From an uncultured Bacteroidales bacterium (GTDB lineage: Bacteria > Bacteroidota > Bacteroidia > Bacteroidales > UBA932): DNA of 6,889 nt. A model generated the notes under the pieces. The model made no database searches and was not told the origin of the DNA. It saw only the letters and a program-made list of their open reading frames with translations. Of this stretch, positions 1-5,168 are shown one piece after another. The DNA lies in NCBI GenBank assembly GCA_946616385.1, contig CAMOIZ010000057.1:1-6889 (forward strand), in the 5' to 3' direction. Position 1 is the first letter of the stretch, and every line of letters starts with the position of its first letter. The translations under genes and the position numbers were made by a program.

Positions 1-1315
1 TACCCTTCAGACGCTTGATGTAAGACTCGATCACCTCGCGGCGGGCACCCGGACGCGCACCGGAAATGGCATCGGCAACCAGCACGATGGGCGAAATGGT
101 AGAGGTCATCTCCATCTCCTCGTGGTGAGCGCCGATAGCGTTCACGATCTCGGGACGCTCCTTGTACTGCTCTGCGAGCTTGGCGCCGAGAAGTGCGTGA
201 GGCAGATCGGGATCCTCGTCGGAAACCTTGCCTATATCGTGCAGGAGACCAGCGCGCTTGGCAAGTTTGGGATTAAGGCCGAGTTCGGAGGCCATCACGG
301 CTGCGATATTTGCAACCTCGCGGGAGTGCTGCAACAGGTTCTGGCCGTAGGAGGAACGGTATTTCATGCGACCGATCAGCTTTACGAGCTCGACGTTGAG
401 TCCGTGAATGCCGAGGTCGATGCAGGTACGCTTGCCGGTCTCGAGGATCTCGTCTTCGAGCTGACGGCTCACCTTGGCCACCACTTCTTCGATGCGTGCA
501 GGATGGATCCTGCCGTCGATCACCAGCTGATGCAGGGCGAGACGGGCGACTTCGCGGCGGACAGGATCGAATGCAGAGAGCATGATGGCGTCGGGAGTGT
601 CGTCCACTACGATTTCGACGCCGGTAGCAGCCTCGAGAGCACGGATGTTGCGGCCTTCGCGACCGATGATGCGTCCCTTCACTTCGTCGTTGTCGATGGG
701 GAAGGTGGTGACGGCATTCTCGATTGCGGTTTCAGTCGCAGTGCGCTGTATTGTATTGATTACTATGCGCTTGGCTTCCTTGGCAGCATTCAGGCGGGCG
801 TCATCCATGGTGTCGTTGATGTATGCCTGGGCCTCTGTGCGTGCCTCAGCCTTGAGATTCTCAACGAGCATCGCCTTGGCCTCGGACGCGGTCATGCCTG
901 CAACGGTCTCGAGCTGCTTGTTCACCTGGGCGGTAAGGCGTTCGCACTCCTCCTGGCTCCTCGAGAGTTTCTCCATCTGGGCCTTCACCTGGCCGCGCGC
1001 ACTTTCGATCTCATGCTGCTTGCGGCCGAGTTCGCTGGCCTGCTGGCCGAGCTGGGATTCCTTCTGATGAAGAGCGTTCTCCTTATCCTGGATCTGCTTG
1101 TTCTTGTTGTTTATATAGTCGTCGTGCTCACTCTTGAGCTGTAGGAATTTCTCTTTAGCCTGCAGGATCTTCTGCTGTTTGATCTGCTCGGCTTCCATTT
1201 CAGCCTTCTGGATGATGGCCTCGCTCCGGCCTTTCATAGAGGCCTTGTGGGCAAGTATGTATACGGCCAGGGCCACTATGGCGCCTGCTACGGCCGATAA
1301 TAAATAGAACAACAT
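1..1315 (-). CDS. rny: Ribonuclease Y (RNase Y), C-terminus cut off by window edge
   Basis: This is a membrane-anchored endoribonuclease that starts mRNA decay in bacteria lacking a classical RNase E pathway. I translated it from the ATG at 1315-1313; 438 codons are visible and the frame runs off the window. An N-terminal membrane helix (residues about 3-21) is followed by a long, charged, Gln/Glu/Lys-rich coiled coil (about 25-190). A KH RNA-binding domain follows, with GRIIGREGRNIRALE at 214-228 and the EIVVDDTPD strand at 234-242. An HD phosphohydrolase domain carries QHSREVA (329-335), the metal-binding LLHDIGK (357-363) and GAHHEE (395-400). Full-length family members are about 510-520 residues, so roughly 75 are missing, apparently only because of the window edge. 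No Shine-Dalgarno sequence precedes the start. The ATG lies only about 25 nt after a terminator U-tract, and I found no TAnnTTTG promoter between them. The motif order makes the identification very secure. Confidence 0.97.
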   Translation of the reverse strand, partial: MLFYLLSAVAGAIVALAVYILAHKASMKGRSEAIIQKAEMEAEQIKQQKILQAKEKFLQLKSEHDDYINNKNKQIQDKENALHQKESQLGQQASELGRKQHEIESARGQVKAQMEKLSRSQEECERLTAQVNKQLETVAGMTASEAKAMLVENLKAEARTEAQAYINDTMDDARLNAAKEAKRIVINTIQRTATETAIENAVTTFPIDNDEVKGRIIGREGRNIRALEAATGVEIVVDDTPDAIMLSAFDPVRREVARLALHQLVIDGRIHPARIEEVVAKVSRQLEDEILETGKRTCIDLGIHGLNVELVKLIGRMKYRSSYGQNLLQHSREVANIAAVMASELGLNPKLAKRAGLLHDIGKVSDEDPDLPHALLGAKLAEQYKERPEIVNAIGAHHEEMEMTSTISPIVLVADAISGARPGARREVIESYIKRLKG

Positions 1316-1340
1316 AATATATAGTGTTTTAGTATGTCAA

Positions 1341-1375
1341 TAAAAACGGCACCTGCGCATTGGTGCAGATGCCGT
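1341..1375 (-). terminator. Intrinsic terminator between zapA/6S candidate and rny
   Basis: On the minus strand an 11-bp stem (ACGGCATCTGC pairing with GCAGGTGCCGT, one G-U wobble) closes an 8-nt loop and is followed directly by TTTTTATT. This is a textbook Rho-independent terminator in the direction of zapA transcription. The other strand lacks a T-run, so it looks one-directional. It should end the zapA transcript and the putative 6S RNA before rny. Confidence 0.88.
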
Positions 1376-1379
1376 ATAA

Positions 1380-1527
1380 AACCCGTTAGTCCATTGCAGA
1401 ATAATATTCTGTAAGATTTGGGCTCCGTCCTGGATCTGGCTTCCTGTCGGGCAGGCATGTCATCCTCAGCACGAGTTCACCCGGTTCCGTGGAACTTGTT
1501 TTGTTTCGCAAGGACGGACTAACGGTT
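1380..1527 (-). ncRNA. ssrS: Candidate 6S RNA between zapA and rny
   Basis: 6S RNA mimics an open promoter and binds housekeeping RNA polymerase holoenzyme. The minus strand folds in that style. A perfect 10-bp closing stem pairs 1516-1525 with 1383-1392 and extends by two more pairs past a bulged G. It opens into a large bubble. The 3' bubble strand carries a small hairpin (1397-1411, 6-bp stem, 3-nt loop), as in 6S RNAs. The 5' bubble strand has a short hairpin at 1484-1495. An irregular terminal arm (1420-1482) is built from GGG/CCC, CTC/GAG, GGAT/ATCC and an apical CCTG/CAGG stem. An alternative CGTCCT/AGGACG pairing is also possible. Position directly downstream of zapA matches the known zapA-ssrS neighbourhood of proteobacteria and, from memory, of Bacteroidota. 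The true 5' and 3' ends are unknown; no clear promoter is visible, so it may be processed from the zapA mRNA. The structured-RNA call is firmer than the family name. Confidence 0.6.
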
Positions 1528-1812
1528 ACTGTCTATATCTTTCAGATAATCGGCAAGCTTGTTCGCAAGACTTTCGGCTTCAGCCATGGCCGCGTTTAGC
1601 TTCGACTGGGCCGTAAGCCTCGACACCGCCTGGGTGAGGGTGACAAAAAGCAGTTTTTCTTCCAGCTTCTTGTCGGGATACCTTTCGGTGTAGCGGTCGA
1701 GCATCTTGTTGATGTCTTCCGCCGCAATCCGCATCAGCCTCTCCATATCCGGAGTAGAGGCCTTGAGCTGGAACTGGTTTCCTGCAATATTGAGGGTGAT
1801 GTTCTGGTCCAT
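1519..1812 (-). CDS. zapA: Cell division protein ZapA
   Basis: ZapA binds FtsZ in the cytoplasm and bundles or stabilises Z-ring filaments. The 97-residue product has the family size and layout. An N-terminal alpha/beta head (ITLNIAGNQFQLKAS, residues 5-19) and helix (PDMERLMRIAAEDINKML, 21-38) are followed by a long C-terminal helix (about 49-93) that would form the dimer/tetramer coiled coil. I chose the ATG at 1812-1810 over an in-frame TTG two codons upstream (1818-1816): the ATG leaves 2 nt after the preceding gene's TGA, whereas the TTG would overlap it. The gene is almost certainly co-transcribed with the coiled-coil gene just upstream. Its last codons and stop also form the 5' side of the closing stem of the downstream RNA candidate. 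Confidence 0.92.
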   Translation of the reverse strand: MDQNITLNIAGNQFQLKASTPDMERLMRIAAEDINKMLDRYTERYPDKKLEEKLLFVTLTQAVSRLTAQSKLNAAMAEAESLANKLADYLKDIDSNR

Positions 1813-1814
1813 AC

Positions 1815-2084
1815 TCAAGCTTCAAGCAATGCGATACACTTGTCAATTTCCGCAATCAGCCGGGTAAGTCGCTGCTTGGCTTCGGGATTGCCTCCCTCTG
1901 CGGCGAATGCGCTCTTAAGCCTCTGATTGTCTATCTGTCGATTCAATTCAGCAATCTGCGCTTTGCAGGCATCGAGTTCGGATTGTTTCTGTTCAAGAAG
2001 CAAGGCCGCATCGTCTGCACGTTTCTTCTCGCCTTCGTAGAGGGCGATAAGTCGGTTTATATGTGACCTGACATCTTCCAGCAT
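1815..2084 (-). CDS. Small coiled-coil protein upstream of zapA, function unknown
   Basis: This is an 89-residue hypothetical protein, with no signal peptide or membrane segment. It is nearly all helix: a heptad-like coiled coil spans about residues 5-55, a flexible Ala/Gly-rich linker covers about 59-67, and a final helix (LTRLIAEIDKCIALLEA) runs from 73 to 89. The EIDKCIALL ending resembles small unnamed proteins that precede zapA in other Bacteroidota; this comparison is from memory. The gene starts at the ATG 2084-2082, about 20 nt behind a promoter-like sequence, and ends 2 nt before the zapA ATG, so the two form a tight operon. By context it may work with ZapA or the divisome in the way ZapB does, but that is inference. 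No catalytic motif is visible. Confidence 0.82.
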   Translation of the reverse strand: MLEDVRSHINRLIALYEGEKKRADDAALLLEQKQSELDACKAQIAELNRQIDNQRLKSAFAAEGGNPEAKQRLTRLIAEIDKCIALLEA

Positions 2085-2102
2085 ATCCGGGCTCTTGACC
2101 TA

Positions 2103-2137
2103 CAGCATACAAAAATAATAAAAAATCTCAAAAACAA
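2103..2137 (-). promoter_or_regulatory. Predicted promoter of the coiled-coil/zapA operon
   Basis: On the minus strand TATTTTTG (2117-2110) matches the Bacteroidetes -7 consensus TAnnTTTG exactly. TTG (2137-2135) lies 17 nt upstream as a -33 element. Transcription would begin near 2103-2106, giving a leader of about 20 nt before the ATG at 2084. The surroundings are strongly A/T-rich, unlike the flanking genes. Confidence 0.6.
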
Positions 2138-2148
2138 GCGCTCCGAAC

Positions 2149-3240
2149 TCAAGATTTCTCCTGAGCGGCAACCTCGGGGAGATTTACTTTCCTGTAGCGT
2201 TTCTGACGCTTCTTCCAACGCTCCTTGGCATACTCCTGCATGTCGCTCACCTCGTCCATCTCGTCCATAATCTCGAGTCCGAAGATGGTTTCGATGATGT
2301 CTTCGAGGGTGAGGATGCCCTGGAAGCAGCCGTAGTCGTCGATGATGAGGGCCATCTGCTCGCGGCTTCCCAGCAGTTTTTCCCAGATATCCGCAAGCGA
2401 AGTCTCCTCGTTGAAGAAGGAAACGTCGCGCCGCAGGGCCTTCAGAGTCTTTCCGAACTTGTCTTCCGCGAGGTCCTCGAGGGCATCGTCGCGGAGAATG
2501 TATCCGGTAATGTATTCGGGGCTCTCGGAATACACCGGGATCCTGGAATGGTGTTCGAATTCATCGGTCTCGAAGTACTCCTTCAGGGTCATGGATTCGG
2601 GAGCCACGGAGCACACCACGCGGGGAGTCATGGCCTCGTAAGCCTTTACGTTGTCGAGCTTGATGATGTTCTGGATCACCTTGTTCTCGCTGCGGTCTAT
2701 CACGCCTTCCTCCTCGCCTGCATTCGCCATCGCGGACACTTCCTCGCGGCTGATCGCGGCGTCGTCCTCGTCGCCCGCGAAGCGCTTGCCCACGAAACGC
2801 ATCAGTTCCACGAAGGGATACATGATCACCTGGAGTATAGAGATTCCCCTGGTAGTGAAACCCATCAGGCTGCGGTAGCGGCTGGTTCCTATTGTCTTGG
2901 GGATGATTTCCGAACACACGAGGATGAGCAGGGTGGTGAGGGCGGACATCCATCCCACCCAGGCACTGCCGAAGGCCTTGGTGGTGAGCACGCCCACGAG
3001 AGACGCCCCGAAGGTGTTTGCAATGGTGTTCATCGCCAGGATGGCGGCGATGGGACGGTCTATGTCTGTCTTGTATTTCTTGAAGGTGACAGCAGGTTTG
3101 TAACCTTCATCCTCACGCATTATTATGTATGAGAGGGGTGTGGACATGAGCACCGCCTCCAATATCGAACAAAGGAAAGAAATGCCTACGGTCAGGGCAA
3201 GGTCAAGCAGGAGCAAGAAAATATAATTCGCCTGTGTCAT
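2149..3240 (-). CDS. CNNM-domain (DUF21) membrane protein with two CBS domains, hemolysin C/CorC-like
   Basis: The 363-residue integral membrane protein belongs to the CNNM/CorB family, whose characterised members act in Mg2+ or other divalent cation efflux; the substrate here is not known. The DUF21 region covers about residues 1-150, with helices near 5-33, 63-90, 97-115 and 130-150. It carries the family signatures SILEAVLMS (25-33), AMNTIANTFGAS (69-80) and SEIIPKTIG (110-118). A short acidic connector leads to a CBS pair: CBS1 about 200-260 (AMTPRVVCSVAP, IPVYSESPEYITGYI) and CBS2 about 265-322 (ALIIDDYGCFQGILTLEDIIETIFG). CBS pairs bind adenine nucleotides, commonly ATP-Mg in this family. 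The C-terminal CorC/HlyC domain found in many relatives is absent; the protein instead ends in a basic tail (about 341-350). It has its own promoter and is separated from the AraC gene, so it is probably monocistronic. The often-used label hemolysin is historical. Confidence 0.92.
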   Translation of the reverse strand: MTQANYIFLLLLDLALTVGISFLCSILEAVLMSTPLSYIIMREDEGYKPAVTFKKYKTDIDRPIAAILAMNTIANTFGASLVGVLTTKAFGSAWVGWMSALTTLLILVCSEIIPKTIGTSRYRSLMGFTTRGISILQVIMYPFVELMRFVGKRFAGDEDDAAISREEVSAMANAGEEEGVIDRSENKVIQNIIKLDNVKAYEAMTPRVVCSVAPESMTLKEYFETDEFEHHSRIPVYSESPEYITGYILRDDALEDLAEDKFGKTLKALRRDVSFFNEETSLADIWEKLLGSREQMALIIDDYGCFQGILTLEDIIETIFGLEIMDEMDEVSDMQEYAKERWKKRQKRYRKVNLPEVAAQEKS

Positions 3241-3251
3241 AAATCAAATAT

Positions 3252-3287
3252 CTTTCAAAGATAGCAATTATTTTTCATATAGACGAA
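3252..3287 (-). promoter_or_regulatory. Predicted promoter of the CNNM gene
   Basis: On the minus strand TATCTTTG (3263-3256) matches TAnnTTTG exactly. The -33 candidate is TTCG (3287-3284) at a 20-nt spacing, one base off TTTG. Transcription would start near 3250, leaving a leader of only about 10 nt before the ATG at 3240. Confidence 0.5.
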
Positions 3288-3311
3288 TCCCCTGCAGGCG
3301 GTCAGGAGGCC

Positions 3312-3333
3312 GTCTGTCCGGAACAGGACAGAC
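3312..3333 (-). terminator. Hairpin downstream of the AraC-family gene, possible terminator
   Basis: A perfect 8-bp stem (GTCTGTCC/GGACAGAC) encloses a 6-nt loop 18 nt after the AraC-family stop codon. The position suits a terminator, but no U-tract follows on either strand, so it may instead be a 3'-end stabiliser or a binding site. The stem itself is certain; its role is not. Confidence 0.4.
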
Positions 3334-3351
3334 CTGGCAGGAAATCAGTTT

Positions 3352-3780
3352 CTATCTGTCGGAGTGCTTGTCCTCTGCACACTTGCGCTGCCAATCGCTT
3401 GGCGAGACGCCGAACTTTTCGTAGAACTGCTTACGGAAGTTGCACTTGTCGGTTATGCCTACCCGGTTGGCTACGACCAGAAGCCTCATGTCGGGCTGTT
3501 CGCATATCAGGCGTCTGGCTTCCTCTATGCGCAGATCCTTCCTGAAAGTCGTGAAACGCATTCCTACGATGGTGGAAAAATAGTAGGAAAGTTCTTCTTC
3601 CGAAACCCCGAATTCAGATGCCACCTGGGCCAGTGATTCGGTCTCGCAATAGCGTTTTTCGGCCACCCAGACAGCAAGTTTGCGGGAGATTCTCCCGTTC
3701 ACTCTCTTCTGCACGGGCTGTTTCGCTACGGAATATGCCCGCATCAGATACTTTACCAATTGACAAATAGCTTTTTTCAT
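3352..3780 (-). CDS. Small AraC-family DNA-binding protein without a sensor domain
   Basis: The 142-residue protein is little more than an AraC/XylS DNA-binding domain. The first helix-turn-helix is at about residues 48-70 (SLAQVASEFGVSEEELSYYF), a linking helix at about 76-92 (FTTFRKDLRIEEARRLI), and the second helix-turn-helix at about 98-122, ending in the family signature FRKQFYEKFGVSPSDWQRK (115-133). The first 45 residues are basic and helical but too short for a cupin, two-component or periplasmic sensor module, so no ligand can be guessed. The start is the ATG at 3780-3778. The gene is divergent from ffh across 65 bp and lies upstream of the CNNM gene, separated from it by a hairpin and a promoter. 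Its targets are unknown; neighbours or itself are the simplest guess. The family assignment is firm. Confidence 0.9.
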   Translation of the reverse strand: MKKAICQLVKYLMRAYSVAKQPVQKRVNGRISRKLAVWVAEKRYCETESLAQVASEFGVSEEELSYYFSTIVGMRFTTFRKDLRIEEARRLICEQPDMRLLVVANRVGITDKCNFRKQFYEKFGVSPSDWQRKCAEDKHSDR

Positions 3781-3806
3781 AAATCTAAGTTATAAGATGG
3801 TTTGTA

Positions 3807-3838
3807 TTGGCGAGATTCGTAATTTTTCCGTAATTTTG
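3807..3838 (+). promoter_or_regulatory. Predicted promoter of ffh
   Basis: TAATTTTG (3831-3838) matches the Bacteroidetes -7 consensus exactly, with TTG (3807-3809) 21 nt upstream. Transcription would begin at about 3842-3846, at or just before the ffh ATG (3846), so the mRNA would be leaderless or nearly so. CGTAATTTT occurs twice, at 3818-3826 and 3829-3837. The upstream copy (TAATTTTT, 3820-3827) could serve as a weaker -7 element and give a leader of about 12 nt. Confidence 0.6.
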
Positions 3839-3845
3839 TGCCCGT

Positions 3846-5168
3846 ATGTTCGAAAATTTAACAGAAAGGCTTGAGAAATCTTTCAAGATTCTCAAGGGAG
3901 AAGGCAAAATCACCGAAGTCAATATTGCCGAGACTCTCAAGGATGTCCGCAGGGCACTGCTGGACGCCGACGTCAGCTATAAAGTCGCCAAGGAATTCTG
4001 CGACACGGTCAAGACCAAGGCCATAGGCACAGGGGTTCTCACCGCCGTGAAGCCTCAGCAGATGATGGTGAAAATAGTTCACGACGAACTCGTTTCCTTC
4101 ATGGGGAGCGAAGCCTCCGACATCAACATAAAAGGCAATCCCGCAGTGGTGCTGGTGGCCGGACTTAACGGTTCAGGTAAAACCACTTTCAGCGGCAAAC
4201 TCGCATTCCACCTCAAACGCAAGGGCGTGAAGGTGATGCTCGCCGCCTGCGATACATTCCGTCCTGCCGCTATCGACCAGTTGAAGACCCTGGCGGAGCA
4301 GGTGCAGGTTCCCGTATTCTCCATCGAAGGGGAAAAGGATCCGGTGAAGGTGGCGAAAGCCGCAATCTCCCAGGGCGGACAGCAGGGCTACAGCGTGATC
4401 ATCGTCGATACCGCCGGCCGACTCAGCGTCGACCAGGAACTGATGGACGAGATCCGCACCATGAACGAAGCCGTGAAGCCCAGCGAAGCCCTCTTCGTGG
4501 TGGATGCGATGACCGGTCAGGACGCAGTCGCGTCGGCCCTCGCCTTCAACGAAGCCATCGACTACGACGGCGTAGTGCTCACCAAACTCGACGGTGACAC
4601 CCGCGGAGGTGCCGCCCTTTCAATCAAGGCGGTTACCGGAAAACCCATCAAGTTCGTGTCGACAGGCGAGAAGATGGAGGCTCTCGACATCTTCCATCCC
4701 GACCGTATCGCGGACCGCATCCTCGGAATGGGCGACGTGGTTTCGCTCGTTGAAAAAGCCCAGCAGGCAGTCGACGAGAAGGAGATGCGCGAGACGCGCA
4801 AGAAACTCGCCAGGAACCAGTTCAACCTGAACGACTTCTACAACCAGATCCAGCAGGTGCGCAAGATGGGCGACATCAAGGACCTCGCGGGGATGATTCC
4901 CGGCATGGGCAAGGCCATGAAGGATATCGACATCGACAACGACAAGGCCTTCAAGAGCACTGAAGCCATATACCACTCAATGACTCCTTTCGAGCGCGAG
5001 CATCCCGAATCCATAAACGGAAGCCGCCGCCGCAGAATTGCTGCCGGCAGCGGTACTTCTGTAGAGGATGTGAACAAACTGCTCAAGCAGTTCGAAGGCT
5101 CCCGCAAGATGATGAAGATGGCGGTCGACGGTTCTCTCGCCAAACGCCTCAAGAACTTCAGGGGTTAG
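3846..5168 (+). CDS. ffh: Signal recognition particle protein Ffh (SRP54)
   Basis: Ffh is the GTPase that, with 4.5S RNA, binds hydrophobic signal sequences emerging from ribosomes and delivers them to FtsY at the inner membrane. The 440-residue product is complete. The helical N domain (about 1-88) begins with the typical MFENLTERLEKSF. The G domain (about 98-295) has the P-loop GLNGSGKTT (106-114), the DTFRPAAIDQL insertion-box segment (136-146), DTAGR (188-192), TKLDGDTRGG (246-255) and the closing VSTGEKMEALDIFHPDRIADRILGMGD. The methionine-rich M domain (about 300-440) has the finger-loop region MGDIKDLAGMIPGMG (341-355), MTPFEREHP (379-387) and the SRP-RNA-binding SRRRRIAAGSG (393-403). 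The 4.5S RNA gene is not in this window. The start is fixed by family homology and lies only 7 nt after the -7 element. The stop overlaps that of the convergent gene. Confidence 0.98.
   Translation: MFENLTERLEKSFKILKGEGKITEVNIAETLKDVRRALLDADVSYKVAKEFCDTVKTKAIGTGVLTAVKPQQMMVKIVHDELVSFMGSEASDINIKGNPAVVLVAGLNGSGKTTFSGKLAFHLKRKGVKVMLAACDTFRPAAIDQLKTLAEQVQVPVFSIEGEKDPVKVAKAAISQGGQQGYSVIIVDTAGRLSVDQELMDEIRTMNEAVKPSEALFVVDAMTGQDAVASALAFNEAIDYDGVVLTKLDGDTRGGAALSIKAVTGKPIKFVSTGEKMEALDIFHPDRIADRILGMGDVVSLVEKAQQAVDEKEMRETRKKLARNQFNLNDFYNQIQQVRKMGDIKDLAGMIPGMGKAMKDIDIDNDKAFKSTEAIYHSMTPFEREHPESINGSRRRRIAAGSGTSVEDVNKLLKQFEGSRKMMKMAVDGSLAKRLKNFRG

Noticed and set aside
122..1144. A 340-codon open frame on the plus strand
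   Set aside because: It lies wholly antisense to rny, whose minus-strand translation shows a membrane anchor, KH and HD motifs. The open frame is a by-product of GC-rich codon use; its translation shows no recognisable domain.
1380..1527. SRP (4.5S) RNA as an alternative identity for the folded RNA
   Set aside because: The arm contains CAGGAAGCC, which superficially recalls SRP RNA, but the conserved GGTCAGGTCCGGAAGGAAGCAGCC-type core of domain IV is not present and the long-range stem with a branched bubble does not fit.
1816..1818. TTG as an alternative zapA start
   Set aside because: It adds only two residues and overlaps the stop of the upstream gene; the ATG two codons later fits family length and spacing better.
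2548..3132. A 194-codon plus-strand frame opposite the CNNM gene
   Set aside because: It is antisense to clear DUF21/CBS motifs, rich in His and Gly as mirror frames often are, and has no promoter or start signal.
3785..3792. TAACTTAG as the -7 element of the AraC-family gene
   Set aside because: It has one mismatch to TAnnTTTG and no TTG at -33 spacing, so it was not listed as a promoter feature.
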